In this document: in pieces, positions 12,206-24,784 of the stretch
Layout of the letters: each line of letters begins with the position of its first letter
Numbering within the stretch: position 1 is the first letter of the stretch
DNA from: Myxocyprinus asiaticus
Taxonomy: Eukaryota; Chordata; Actinopteri; Cypriniformes; Catostomidae
Direction: 5' to 3'
Length of the DNA stretch: 64,000 nucleotides
NCBI RefSeq assembly: GCF_019703515.2
Contig: NC_059346.1
Coordinates: 50,327,501-50,391,500 of the forward strand
Program-made: the position numbers and the translations under genes
The notes under the pieces: generated by a model
The model's database searches: none
Seen by the model: the letters and a program-made list of their open reading frames with translations, nothing else
What the model was told of the DNA's origin: nothing

Positions 12206-13066
12206 TAAAGGAATAGTTTACCCAAAAAAGAAAATTATGTCATCATTTATTTACCCTAATGTGTTCCAAACTTGTATGACATGGACTACTTAAATGACAC
12301 TTTTGGATGCTTTTTTAAAGGAATAGTTCACCCCAAAATTAAATTTTAATTTACTCATCCTTATGTTATCCCAGATGTGTATGACTTTCTTTATTCTACA
12401 AAACACAAACAAAGATTTTTAGAAGAATATCTCAGCTCTGTAGGTCCATAAAATGCAAGTGAATGGTGGCTAAATCTCTGAAGGTCCAAAAAGCATATAA
12501 AGGCAGCATAAAATGAATCCAAAAGACTCCAGTGTTTTAATCCATGTCTTCTGAAGCGATTCCAATCAGGTTGGGGTGAGAACATATATAATATAAATAT
12601 AATTCCTTTTTCACTATAAATCTTGACATCAGCAGTCTCCTTGGCGATCATGATTTCAAGTTCGGTTACACTTCCTATAGCACCATCTAGTGCTCGGTGC
12701 ATGTGTCAAGCCCTTGAAGTGTAATCGAGCTTGAAATCATGATCATACCTAGAGACTGCAATGGTAAGATGTACAGTGAAAAAAGAGTTATATTTTGTTC
12801 TGTTCTCACCCAAAATCGATTAGATAGCTTCAGAGACATGGATTAAACCACTGGAGTTGTATGGATTACTTTTATGCTATCTTTATATGCTTTTTGAGCT
12901 TCAAAGTTTTTGACCCTGCTGACTTGCATTGTATGGACCTACAGAGCTGAGATATTCTTTTAAAAATCTTTATTTGTGTTCTGCAGAAGAAAGTCATATG
13001 CATCTGGAAGGCAGGAGTTTGAGTAAATGATGAGAGAATTGTTCTTTTTAGACAACTATCCCTTCA
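12206..13066. mobile_element. Foldback element copy 1
   Basis: A fragment beginning AAAGGAATAGTTTACCC (12206-12310) is followed at 12317 by a fuller unit starting AAAGGAATAGTTCACCCC. Its left half contains TCTCAGCTCTGTAGGTCCAT, AAAAAGCATATAAAGGCAGC and CTCCAGTGTTTTAATCCATG. The right half (12720-13066) carries the same landmarks inverted and ends near ACAACTATCCCTT. The two arms, about 350 bp each, could pair into a very long hairpin. Related copies occur at 21723 and 55468. Non-coding; presumably mobilised in trans. Confidence 0.75.
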
Positions 13067-13954
13067 AGCTTTAAAGTGTGTCAGTATCAACTGCCATTGT
13101 ATTCAATGTATTCTAAGCAAAGCAAAAATGACCAAAAGTCCTCCCATGTTGTTATCTGACATGTTAAGAATCAACTCTTGCATTGCTATGTGTGTGAGTT
13201 TGTGTGAGAACAGAATTTTGGGATCATAGCTACAGTAGGGGAGGAGAATGATCTTATGATTGTGGGAAACTGTATCAACATTCTGTGAAAAGTACAATTG
13301 CATATTCTTTCTTCATGTAGTTTTGAAAAGATTTTTCCTAAAGGATATTTGTCTTGTACTGTTAGCAAAAAGAGGGAGCATGCTGTCTTGCAAATGTCAT
13401 ACTGTGTATGTCACTATACAGATTATAAGCATTTAAAAATTGTAAAAACTTTCAGGCAGTGATCCAATTTATTAAATCACTTAGATTCAGCCATGAAATA
13501 TTAAACAAACTCATTTGAAACTTACTGGCAAGTTGATTTTTTTTTTTTTTTTTCATATTTTAACAAATAGCAAGCTTTTAAATGTGGTTTCAAGTCAAAT
13601 ACTGGGAGTTTTTGCTTTATATGTTGTTGCTTTAGTCCTACTTCATGCAAGAGCTTCATTTGAGTTGATAAAAATACCTGACAAATACAGAATATCCATA
13701 TGCATTCACATATACTGTTAAAAGGGGGAAATCTGAAATGCATAATTTGCTAAAGATTATTTGAAAGTCCTAGTCAAAACTCAATTCAGCTGGCCAAAAG
13801 GAATACCCCTGAAGATGGGCCATGCTTACCAGCCAAACCTTGACCAATTTGTGCAAAGTAACAGAGCAATGATTTTTAAACCGTCACAGAGCCACAGTGT
13901 TTGGGGAAATCAACTTATGAAAGGCTTACTTATGGTTGATATATTATATATCAA

Positions 13955-13959
<5 letters not shown>

Positions 13960-13998
<39 letters not shown>
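13960..13998. repeat. (TA)n microsatellite
   Basis: An uninterrupted AT dinucleotide run. It creates artefactual Ile-Tyr repeat frames with no coding meaning. Confidence 0.9.
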
Positions 13999-14002
<4 letters not shown>

Positions 14003-15678
14003 GGCGAAAGCCATATTTATGTTCAGAATATTCGGCTGCTATTCTATAATTCAGTTACTGTATATCGGCTGAAGTAAAAATGTTAAGGTTGTGAGAAGGG
14101 TGTATCATTTAAACCCTTTCAGAGCATGAAGTCTGGTCTCCTTGGATAAATGAAGAGCTCTCAATGTGGGCAGGGTCTAGTGATCTTTCTTACAAAAGTG
14201 AAGAAATAGGCTTTGTGAAACCTTGTTAACTGTGGCCCATTAACATTCACCCTTGGGTGGTACACTGGTATTTATGGGAGCACTCTGCTGTGTGGCTAGA
14301 ACAAATGCAGCTTTAGTTCCCTGTCTAATTTCTGCTACATAGGGAACATATGCACAGTGAGTAGGTCAATGGAACCCCCAATGGTAGATTAGTTATACAA
14401 TGCCCTTACATTGTTAGTTACAACAGAGATACCTCTGGGGATTTATATAGTAAATTAACAGAATATCAAGGTGCAACATCAATTGACAAGCATTGGGATA
14501 ATAGAGAAACAACCCAAAATGTAAGTTATTTTCAGCTAAATTCATGAGCACAATAAGAGAAGCATGTTCACGGTGGCATGCATGTCTACACAATAACTTG
14601 AGTTGTTTTAAGTGCTAAATGTGAACACGCAAGCTACTGTTCACAAGCTTGTATCATACCACTCATAAATGTTCATGACACTCATGAACATCCTTGTCCA
14701 ACATCTCAAATAAGTCTAATTCTTTGCAGTTACTTGAAAGTGGGACTTCCTGTTTTAATGTTGATTGATGAAGATTAACTGATAACAAACCCACATCTCC
14801 ACAAGGGCTGTCGCTAAAATTGATGGGTCCCAGGACCAATTTCTAAGGTGATCCCCTCTCCCCTGACCCCAATGAGTAAGCAATACCATAGAGAAACTTA
14901 GCAGGCCATCCTCATCACAGGGCCTCAGACAGTTCCTGGTTGAACCCTCTTGACAACGCCCCTGATTCTAATAAATCTAATGAGACAGGGCTAGATCTAA
15001 ACATCTGATCTGAAAAAGGCAACTAATGAGACAAATTACATTACAAGATTTTCACATCCTTGCAGTCTTTTACATTTATTTCAGAATGACATATACAAGA
15101 GTGCATCAGTGGAGCAAAGAGCATAAATAACAAAATAAATGGCATTAATCGGATCTCAAAAAACTGGAGGACTGATAATGAATTGACGTCAATACCACAG
15201 GTCACCAAGAACAACCAAGTTCTCAGATCATAATTCTACTATTTTTGTGGTTGGCTCGCCATTCAGCATTTTAACCTCTTGCCCTTCCATTTTTTTTTAG
15301 ATAAATCTACAGTATGACTCATAATCTGACTTGTTAAATTGTGATTATTATGAAAAAGCTGCTCAGAGATCTAATGATGGTATTTACCAGGGGCATCATG
15401 CACCTATTTATTTTTTTTATTTTTTTAGGGGGCACCAAGGTCAACCTTGGGTCAACTGTTCCACAGAGATCAGGCATAGTTGGAAAACGTTAACTGCACT
15501 GTAGTTGATTCAATTCATTTGTTTTTATTACCATAACACCGCACTTTCTCTTTGTGCTCAACCTTTCCCGTAGGCGCGATCTCTGAGGCAGCCACGTAAT
15601 GTCGCCTATAGCTAAACATGTGACTCGATTTGATTGATAAAATTTAGACAGGTGAATATATATTTCTGCCACATAATT

Positions 15679-15679
15679 T

Positions 15680-15710
<31 letters not shown>

Positions 15711-15713
15711 TTT
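15679..15713 (+). repeat. (TTTA)n microsatellite
   Basis: About eight to nine TTTA units in a row. Confidence 0.9.
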
Positions 15714-17085
15714 TACATGCAATAATCATTTAATGCAATTATCAAAGGTACAAATACGTTTTTGGAATTTCAAATAAAAAATCCTCTTGGCTCAAAAATC
15801 TAAGGGGGCACATGCCCCCTCGTAAGGCACTTGTTTTTAACTGGTTTGGCTTAAGGACCAAGAATTCACATTGGACATCATGTGGAAACCTGCACAGAAC
15901 CAAAATTGTTTATGGTTTTCAAGTATTAAGGCATGTCACAAAACCTGACAATGTTGGCTTCAGTCTAATTTGGTTTATTTCAGGGTTTTTGCAGAAAGCA
16001 CCATTCTGAAATGGCAATTTACTTATGTCATTTAAGGGATTAGGAGAAAGAAGTTTAACACCTGGGTTTCTCCAGGAGAACTCTTAAGTGGAGTTCTGAT
16101 GGGTGTTTGAAGAGTGCGCATGTACGTGAACAGACCGAATAACAAACATCATAGGATGGAGCCCAACAACAAGCCAACACAGCGGAAATAATTAATTTCT
16201 CAGTGGGAAAAGTACATACACTATAAAATATACCCATTTATACACACCAATGTATAATCTCTAAAGTCCCTCATATTCGCGTATTTGCGCTGGTACACTG
16301 GGGGAATCTCTGAGAACCCCACAACCGCACTGTAAAATGTAATAAGCTTAACTAAATAGATTTTACAGTGTGCTGCAGGTTGCGATGCAAATTTAAGGAA
16401 ACAAAAACAGGAACATCTCTGGAATATCTGGAAATGAAATTAAGCTACAGAGAATAAAACAACAAAGTCATCCTTGAATGCCATGTTTGTTATTTACAAA
16501 AGCATTTCAGGAAAATTACTTTGCTGTGGAGAAAGCTGCTTACTGACTGAGCCACATGTTTATGGGAGAAAAGAGTAAACGGGAATGCTGCTTTCTCTCA
16601 ATAACCTGCTTTCTCGCAATAAGCCGCTTTTTGGTGTCCTTGTAAACATAGTCAGTGTCTCTTGAATTTCGATAGTTCCATGCTCATTTCACCTTAGTGG
16701 TCAAAACAAACCATGTTTATCCTCACTGCAAAATAAACTATATTTAATGTAGTATGGCATGGATTTTCTTTTACCTTGCAAAGTTTTGTTTATGGTTTTC
16801 AAGGATTAGGGCATGCCACAAAACCTGACCATGTTGGCTTCAGTCTAATGTGGTTAACTTCAATCAATTGAATCACCAAATGAATTTGCACCAAAATACT
16901 GTAGTTCGACTGTAATGCACGGCCTTTTGAAGTCAACAACAAAAGATTTGAGAAGTGTTCTCCTTGCTTTTAAAGGCTGATAACCCTATTTATTTTGCAA
17001 CCTCATTTAGTTAATTGCATTGTGTTTATTTCTATTCAGCTTTGTTTTGTTTTTTGTTTTTTTATGCTGACCACAACCCTATCAG

Positions 17086-17173
17086 ACCTTTTCAAGAAAC
17101 ATCAGACCAAACATGGCAAGGAAATACAGTTCTGGTCCAGTACTCAGAATGGCAAAAAGTATTTCTGTGACAG
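17086..17173 (+). other. Exon-like segment, unrecognised
   Basis: A T-rich tract and acceptor ending CCCTATCAG are followed by 88 bases with one open frame (DLFKKHQTKHGKEIQFW and onward to KYFCD), ending at CAG followed by GTGACA. The residue composition is lysine- and polar-rich. I do not recognise it and no partner exon was found on this strand, so chance is quite possible. Confidence 0.15.
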
Positions 17174-17567
17174 GTGACAGTCTAGCTTCAGGCATATGGC
17201 TGCACAAATGGGAATATTTTAAATGTAAAATGAGGAACTACTTCAGCTTAGCTTAGTTTTTACTGTAGCTTCACTGTGTTTGAAAATCAGAATGACACTG
17301 AAGAGTAGATTTCAGTGGAAAGCTTCGGAGAAGAAAGAAAGAGAGCAAGCAATAGAGGAGGGCAGACACACAGAGAGAGCACACACAATAAATCTAGGGC
17401 AAGCACTGACTGCAGGGTGAAGGTTGGGAGAGGAAGTGAAAGAGGCTTGTACTGGCTCCACAAATGCTGGTTCCTATCGAGAGCAGGATAGAGACAATGA
17501 CTAGTCTAAGCTCAGATAATGCAGATTTCCTCTTCTCAATGCTGAAAAGTTGCACCTTAATCAGTAA

Positions 17568-18277
17568 TTAAAGAGAGAATTCACCCAAAAATGAAAATTC
17601 TGTCTTTTAGGCCTACTCACCCTCATGTCATTCCAAACCAAAACTTAATTTATTTCTTTTGTGAAGCACAAATGAGATGTTAGGGAGCACATCCAAACTG
17701 CGATGTGGATGGTGAATTACAGTACTGTATACTGCCGGTGAATTACAGTACTGTATACTGCCAAGCTCCAATTTAGCTCCAAAAAGCACCATCAAAAGTG
17801 GTTCATATGACATGTGTGCTATGTTCTTCTATAGCCCAACAAGTCAAACAATAGTTTTGTAAGGAACAGATCGAAATTTAAGCCATTGTTAACTAATCAT
17901 TTTTATTTTCTATCATAGCTCTCAAATCTCATTTATGGACGAGTATACTAAAAGTATACCAAAGCAATGTTTCGCCAAAGGTGTCAAACCTTTAATCGTG
18001 TCAATACGCAATGTTTTTAAATTTATTTATTTGTATTTTTTTTTTTTATCTAGACATGAATATGAATGAGTTTTCTGAGTTTCTGTGAAAAACAAATTAG
18101 TGAATAACAACTTACATTTCGGTCTATCATTTGACTTCAAAAGACTTGGAATATAGTGCATTTTTTATGTAGTATCTGGTGCTGGACAGACGTGGTCACA
18201 ATCGTTGTCCTTGTATGGAAAAGAGCAGCTTAAAAATTCGTCTTCTTTTTTCTTTTTTGTGTTCCTTGAAAAAATAA
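17568..18277 (+). mobile_element. MITE family B copy 2 (left part)
   Basis: Starts TTAAAGAGAGAATTCACCC and continues with AATGAAAATTCTGTC and CTCACCCTCATGTCATTCC, then ACTTGGAATATAGTGCA. It breaks off at 18277, where a Harbinger-like element begins. MITE-like sequence seems to resume near 19351 (ACTGGTTTGGAACAA), so the later element probably inserted into this MITE. It also contains a 26-bp tandem duplication at 17711-17762. Confidence 0.6.
17711..17762 (+). repeat. Perfect 26-bp tandem duplication
   Basis: A 26-bp unit beginning GGTGAATTACAGTACTGTAT is present twice head to tail without mismatch, so the duplication is recent. It sits inside MITE B copy 2. Confidence 0.95.
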
Positions 18278-19340
18278 GGGCCGAATTCACCAAATGTTCT
18301 TTAGAAGAAAATTCTTCTTAACCACCATTTTCTCCTTAATTTCTAATTTAAGAAAAAAAATTACGAATATTTTTGTATTCCGGAAAAAGTTAGCTTTTTT
18401 TCTTAAGATTGTTCTTAAGAAAAAAATGTAAGAAGGATTCAAATTCTTGAAAAAAAAAAACCAAAAAAAAACCAAAAAAAAAAAAAACATTCTTACAAAT
18501 TGTCGTAAATAACATCTTAAAGTTAAGATAACCTCACAGTTGTCTTAAATCCCAAAAGGAACGATGTTTAATCATTAAAACATCGTGTTCTATCATGTTG
18601 AGTCGGAAGTTGCAATGGGCTGTTTATGTGATTTTTAGATGAAAACAGGTTTTTGTAAATCTTATCATGAAATTCAAACAATAAATGTAGTTTTGAAGCT
18701 TCTTAATATGGTGACCAATCATGTTAGTTTATTAAAATGGATGCGCTGCATAGCGCTCTCTCGCCACGATTTTTTAGAAACATAATAATCGCTAGCCACT
18801 ATTTCCCATGCCCGCCTCTTACTTTCTGACAATGTAATATAATTATCAAGCTTCCCTAGGATAACTTTTTCTTTGCAGTAATTTCCTCAACAAGAACCTC
18901 CAGCTCTTGTCTGCTGAAGTTTTTTTTTTTTTTTTGCTCCATGTCAAATTAAAAGTTGTCAAATTGTTGCCAGCAAGTAAATTCACCAATGACGGTTAAT
19001 ATTGTTAAACTACCACATCTCACGCACTTTACAATAAGATGTGCTTGCTTCTTAAAAAAAAAAAAGGTTAATAGATTGATAAGTTTATCATTATGGTTTA
19101 CCAGTGTTGAAGTACTGAATTTGTTGTATTACACAATGCAACCTCATGAGCAGGCTAGAACGATAAGACAATGTCAAAGCCTGTCATTTTATTCTTAAGA
19201 AGAATAAATAAGATGTTCTTAAGAAAATATTTGAGAATTTCTTAACAATATTTCAAGAATTGCACTTAGGAACTTCTTATAATTTATCTTAAGAACTTTC
19301 TTATTTTTTTTCTTAAGAACATTTTCGTGAATCTGGCCCC
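18278..19340. mobile_element. Harbinger/PIF-like element with inverted ends
   Basis: The left end reads GGGCCGAATTCACC then AATGTTCTT; the right end, read inward, is GGGGCCAGATTCACGAAAAT then GTTCTTAAG. Imperfect similarity extends about 60-80 bp inward through AAGAAAATTC/TTCTTAAG motifs. Interior sequence on the minus strand encodes a Myb/SANT-like fragment, which fits the two-gene structure of PIF/Harbinger elements. No DDE nuclease frame is present, so the copy is non-autonomous. The expected 3-bp target duplication could not be confirmed. Confidence 0.55.
18730..18942 (-). pseudogene. Decayed Myb/SANT-like DNA-binding protein fragment of Harbinger type
   Basis: Reading leftward from ATG at 18942-18940, a short lead is followed by a long A run and then FSRQELEVLVEEITAKKK. 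A frame change then leads to GKLDNYITLSESKRRAWEIV and on to SKKSWRESAM. The pattern F-S-x-x-E-L-E-V-L-V-x-E-I followed by S-x-x-R-x-x-A-W-E is typical of the Myb/SANT-like protein that accompanies PIF/Harbinger transposases. The frameshift and the A-run expansion make it non-functional. The assignment rests on motif memory; a profile search would settle it. Confidence 0.45.
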
Positions 19341-21722
19341 CAGCAGCTTACTGGTTTGGAACAATCGCATAATTTTCAGTTTATTTTTAATTTCTACATA
19401 TGTTGCCCCAATTTTTGGGAGATAATCAGTGCCGAGCCTTACCATGCACCCCACCTTTAATTTTTTTAAGGCATGGTCTTATTTATTTTATAATATAATT
19501 TTGTGGGCGAAGAAGACCTGGGTGGATGTTAAGCACGTGTGAAACCAACAAAAAACGAATTGCCAAGCAGCCTATTTTTAATGCTGCACTTTATACACTG
19601 TGAGAGTGAAGTTAAAAAGAAACTGAATACTAAAATGATATCCTTGTCCACTGTGAATATTCAATGTAGCTGTGTATTATTAAGCACCGCCCACACAGAG
19701 GTCACTGCCAAACCAAGCAACTTCCTATTGATCAACATGACAAATTTGCCTGTCAACGTTCACCAAACTTGAACTCCACGAGAAATCCTAGAGGGGAAAT
19801 TCTTCCCCAATGGAAGTCCATCGTGCGAACGTGTATTCCTGGATTCTCATTGAGATGACTGTATTTTGCCCGTGGAATTCCGCCATACAAAGGTAAATGT
19901 GGCTTAATGCCCTTACATTTAACTATTGTTGGCTAATCTTTTCGTGTGTGAGCTTTTTCCGTAATAGTCTGGATCCAACTGATCACAGTTACTATTCTTC
20001 AGAGTGCAAACAAGGCCACCAAAGAATATCAAATAATTCTAAGTCATTTGCAATATCAGGCAGACACTCCTTCACTTTTAGTAAACTGATTGAAGACTCC
20101 TTATCCTGCTGAGAGAAAATAGTGGAAGAAGTGGACTCCTTGTGTGACAAGAACAACTATTTTATCATTGACAAAAGATTGCATTCATGAAGAAGGACTG
20201 TCATTAGCATCTCAATGGTAAGTGCTGCAGACTGCAAATTGCATTCAAGATCCACATTATACATTTTCATGAGCAATTAACAGCAGCAAATCCAACTGCA
20301 ATTAGAGTGAAAAAATCATACATTCAAAGTCACCCATCTGCTCAAATGTGGGAGCAATCTACACCTGAACATTTGGCGCAGCTGATGACGGTGCCCTATG
20401 TCACATTAGATATGCGACAACACAAAATGTAGAAAAACTGTGAACGTGGCTCCTATGTGGTCTTCAACAAAATTAATGTGAAAGAAACTGGTTTTAAATC
20501 GCTGCTGTGTGCTCTCTGTATCCACAGTCTAGATGCTTCAGTGAAAATGAGGATACAATATAAAAATCAAATATTTTAAATCTAAAATCATATAAAAATT
20601 CTTATAAAACAATAAGGTATGAGATACTGTACTATATTGTGAATGTAGTCAAGGCTGCAGTGACTGCAACCCATATAGCATTGCTATTTTCACAATACAT
20701 AGGGCCTTGGGTGCCTTAAAATGGTTTCTATGTAATAAAAATATTTAGGGTAACGTGTGTAATTTCAACGACTTTAGTGTAGACATTTTCAAAACGTTGT
20801 AACATGACTATAATCCCACACCTGTGACCTCACATTCTCAGTTAATGCATTGAGTTACTATGTTTCTTGGCAACCAACAGTTCCTACAAACTCATATAGT
20901 TGGGATAATGAACCATATTACTTGGCTGGAGATTTTTTTTATTATCATTATTGATGATAAATATTTGTTGAACAACCATGACTTTTGCCATATTGACATT
21001 TGAACACCCCTTCCCCATGTTGAAATCACTGCAATGCATGGCCAATAACCAAAGGCTTATTGCTCCATTTAATTTTACAAAGCTTATTGCTTTATTGACC
21101 AATCAGTATCCAGGACCAGAACTATCCTCTTTATAATGACAGTCTTTGTCTTTGCAGATAATATTATTTTCATTCACCTGCCATTGAGCAGCACTCAAAG
21201 GGCCACCAGAAAGTCTAATGTCTATTTCAGCTCTTTCCTGTTTTTGATTTTTTGCTCTGAAATACCTGTGAAATGCTCTTTTAAATTTTAAAGAAAACGC
21301 CCCAGATAATTTAATTGAACAAATTAAATTATAGCTCTGCTTTGCCAGGTGCAAAATGAGAAAGGCTCCCCCGCTTATCTGATCACTGCTTCCTTTATGA
21401 CAAAATTATGATGGACCACTGCAGAAAATAACATTTATGCTGGGAAATTATCCTGAACCTGAAGGCAAGAATGGTCTGGAGAAGAAAATTGTGATTAGTT
21501 GCTATTCATAAATACAATAGTCTGTTTATCTAGGCAATATCTAGATAAGCAGACAGGAGTATTTGTTAGGCTGCTGTTTTTTCAACATGAGGGATGGATG
21601 ACCCGTGGGGATTGAGTAAAGCTTCAGGTAAGTGTGTATAACAGGAGTCCGTTTGGAGTCAATCGTTGTATGGAGGTGTTTCAATAGCAATGTGAGTGTT
21701 AGATCTGTCTACACAGACAACA
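19341..21722. other. Unassigned non-coding DNA
   Basis: Residual MITE B sequence occurs near 19351-19400. The remainder has only short frames without recognisable domains. A segment at about 20690-21120 ending GACCAATCAGTATCCAGGACC looks like a repeat by composition, but I could not define its ends. Confidence 0.5.
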
Positions 21723-22320
21723 TTCTCTCATCATTTACTCACCCTCATGCCATCCCAGATGTGAATGACTTTCTTCTGGTGAGCACAAACGAAGATTTAA
21801 AAAAATATATCTCAGCTCTTTAGGTCCATTAAATGCAAGTGAATGGTGGTCAGAAATGTGAAGGTCCAAAAAGCACATAAAAGCAGCATAAAGAGAAATG
21901 ATACGTGGGGGAGAAACAGATTAATATTTATGTCCTTTGTTACTTTTAATTTCACTTTCTTCTTTTGTTTTTGGCGAATTGCATTCTTTGTGAATATCGC
22001 CACCTACTGGGCAGGGAGGATAATGTATAGTACATATTGATCTGTTTCTCACTCACACCTATCATATCACTTCTGAAGATATGGATTAAAACACTGGAGT
22101 TGTGTGGATTACTTGTGTGCTGCCTTTATGTGCTGCTTGGACATTCAAAGTTCTGGCCACCACTGTATAGCGGCAATGCATTGTATGAAATTACAGAACT
22201 GAAATATTATTCTAAAAATATTCTTTTTTTGTTCAGCAGGAGAAAGTAAGCCATACACATCTGGGATGGCATGAGGGTGAGTAAATGATGAGAGAATTTT
22301 TGGGTGAACTATTATTTTAA
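21723..22320. mobile_element. Foldback element copy 2, left tip missing
   Basis: The left arm runs from CTCTCATCATTTACTCACCC through TCAGCTCTTTAGGTCCATT and GGTCCAAAAAGCACATAAA. The right arm carries these landmarks inverted and ends TGGGTGAACTATTATTTTAA. The loop contains ATATCGCCACCTACTGGGC. In the 55-kb copy the same loop is on the opposite strand (GCCCAGTAGGTGGCGATAT), so the two copies lie in opposite orientation. Non-coding. Confidence 0.75.
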
Positions 22321-23787
22321 GGCAGAATCAAATGTATCCTATTAGTTGTAGTGAAGGCAATCCTACAATACATTACAACAAGCTCAGTGGAAAAAAAATC
22401 ATCTAAGATGGCGGAAGAAGTGAGAGATGTTGATTATAAACATAATTAGACTGCGGGATGCTAATTTTTATGGATACAAGTATTGCTCCAATCTGCTTGA
22501 ATTGGGAAAGAACGAAATCTCCAAAACTGTTAGTCAAGATTATGAGCAAATATTATGTCAAAACTGCAACAAAATCTTACAACAATCGTATAATAAACTG
22601 AGCTTCTTTAGCTCAGATTATGTAAAAAAAAATACAATTTTTCAGGCTGGACCCACTATTGTGCATGCGCGTTTTTGATTACAACTAACAGGCAATGTCT
22701 CTATCAAAAAGGTCATTGGCTCTTCTAACTCAAAGATGGGACTTATATTACTAAAGCAGCCATATACAGCATTACGATTTATCCTATTCATAAGTATATC
22801 AGTGACCTGTCTCATTCTATTCAGTCTATCATGTCATTAGCTTAGCAACACGCTAATGCCAATTTTTATTGAAATCAATCGTGAGTCAAGCTTCCCATGC
22901 AATTTGCATGAGAAATGCTATTTGTATATTTGTATGCCTATAAAGTGTTACATTTCAGTTAGGATACTGACATAGAAGGCAGCTGACTGTGTAGGCAGTA
23001 GGCAGATGGGTAGCTCATTAGGTTTTGGAACAAAGACCATTTTTTAATTCTTCATTCATATACACTCATTAAATCAGTGACACTCAAATGTTAATGCATT
23101 AATGCATTCATGCAATTGGGAACACATTTAACACATTAAATATGTTTACATGGTCAGTTTAAATAGACTTTCTTTGAAAAATACTAAACATGTTATGGTG
23201 GTTGAATACTAAAACTGTCCATTTGTTTTAAATAATCTTCTCATAATCCTTAACAACAGATCCTTAATGTAGATATGTACATGAAGGCTTTAAAACAAAA
23301 CAAGTGGGCCAGAACTGTCAGGCCCAACTTAATCCATGTAATGTAGTAATGTTTCCTGAGTCATTAGCCACATCTGAATAAAGTGGCTTGTTGGAGAGAA
23401 ATGAACTGGAGATGTGAATTTTGCTTTGTTCATCACAGGCTCCTGCAACATTTCACAGACCATTATACAATTCTCATTCTGACTTGTACAAGAACTGTGT
23501 AATGCTTCAGATAACTTTTGTTTAATAGTTACAGATTTCTTGCCCTTGGAAGACTAAAAAAAGTCATGAATACATAAACGAAAGGTCAGTGACTGTTTGC
23601 TGCCAATCTCTCAATCTCTTGAACGAGATGGGGTTGCACTACTTCAAGTTTACACTTGTTTACTACTTTAGTTATTGCACATTTAAACAGTGTAGTTATT
23701 TAAAGTCGGAATGAGTCATGAAGATAATACTCAGTTAACCAAGTGTATATTGTCAAAAGCAACAAATCACTTTCACAGGAACATACC
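22321..23787. other. Unassigned non-coding DNA
   Basis: No gene, paired splice signal or repeat end could be supported. Confidence 0.5.
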
Positions 23788-23935
23788 TGTTGGAGCCATG
23801 GCACAGTGGTTAAGAACTGTGCTCACAACACATAAGTTGTGGTACTTCCGGGGAGCAAGTTCGTATCTGGCCAGCATTATTCCTGATTCACTCATCACTC
23901 TCGATCTCTACTATCCTGTTAAATAAACTTAAGAA
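23788..23935 (+). mobile_element. tRNA-derived SINE
   Basis: The head contains a box A-like TGGCACAGTGGTTAAG (23799 onward) and a box B-like AGTTCGTATCT (about 23859), spaced as in a tRNA gene. It ends with an A/T-rich tail (TGTTAAATAAACTT). This is RNA polymerase III promoter architecture, so a tRNA-derived SINE is the best explanation. Box B departs from the GGTTCGAnTCC consensus, suggesting an aged copy. Family name not assigned. Confidence 0.65.
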
Positions 23936-24760
23936 GCCAGGGGCACATAATAAACCTTGTCAGCTTTGCTCATGAATATTAATTAGGTGGCATAATGTTG
24001 TGCCCAGTAGTTCTAATTGATTTGCTGAAAGGCAGGTAAGTGGGCGCTAGCCAAAGTAGGATTACATTGTTCAGTTGCAACCAATTTACAAAGACTCCTG
24101 CTTGATTTTAAAGTTATCATTTCATTCATCCAGCTACATTTAGTCTGTATAGTGTGAGCAAGTAAAGTTAAACTCTTAAAACATAATAAATTAGGGCTTT
24201 CAGTGTCAATTCAATTTGGTACGATAAATTATAAAACAAATAATGCTATACAAAATGTACAAAAATGAACAATTCATGCCTGCTTACCTGTACATATATT
24301 TTCCACTATCTATGCAACTCAAGCTTGGAGTACAAAAAGCGTTCTGAGTGAATGACCCCTAAGATCTACCTTCTTAAGATCTAATTGTAAAATGGATTTC
24401 TTTAGACTGTTGGCCGGAGATAGACTTACATACAATAAATGACTTTTAATGCCACATTTTGTCTGTTCAATGCTTGACTAGTAACAATAATGTAATGTCT
24501 TATTATTTTCATTTAGGGGCTTTTCTGGGCAAATATTCAATGTATCCATTTTCTATACGAGCATTTCCTTTGTAGGGTTGCAGGGGTGCTGGAACCTATC
24601 CCAGCTACCTCGGGCCAAAGGCAGGGAAACACCCTGAACAGGTGTTTTCTCAACAAATATTGATATATGCAATTGTTATTAATTTGATGGATGAATCAAA
24701 ATAAGATTTCATTAATTTGATTAAAAATTTTAATTGACAGCCCTACTAATAATTTTCCCC
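23936..24760. other. Unassigned DNA with repeat fragments
   Basis: GCAGGGGTGCTGGAACCTATC and the following CCAGCTACCTCGGGC near 24577-24650 match a repeat motif I recall from many fish genomes. TTGACAGCCCTA near 24735-24755 is a hAT-like end, possibly paired with TAGGGCTTTCAGTGTCAATT near 24192, but no convincing target duplication was found. Confidence 0.45.
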
Positions 24761-24784
24761 TATATATATATATATATATATATA
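24761..24784. repeat. (TA)n tract abutting the intact Tc1 element
   Basis: A TA run ends exactly at the TA target dinucleotide (24783-24784) of the transposon. A second TA run follows its other end at 26033-26048. Confidence 0.9.

Larger units (their letters stand above)
13067..17567. other. Unassigned AT-rich DNA with microsatellites
   Basis: Contains a (TA)n tract at about 13960-13998 and a (TTTA)n tract at about 15679-15713. Short direct similarity exists between 15905-15975 and 16793-16852 (GGCATGTCACAAAACCTGAC versus GGCATGCCACAAAACCTGAC, then ATGTTGGCTTCAGTCTAAT in both), suggesting an old local duplication or two copies of one repeat. No gene is supported apart from a weak exon-like segment at 17086. 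Confidence 0.5.

Noticed and set aside
23788..23870. Functional tRNA gene
   Set aside because: Box A and box B are present, but box B is degenerate, no clear cloverleaf with anticodon stem could be drawn, and a SINE-like tail follows.
24192..24755. hAT element defined by TAGGGCTTTCAGTG and TTGACAGCCCTA
   Set aside because: The ends are only loosely inverse and no 8-bp duplication could be matched, so it was left as repeat fragments.
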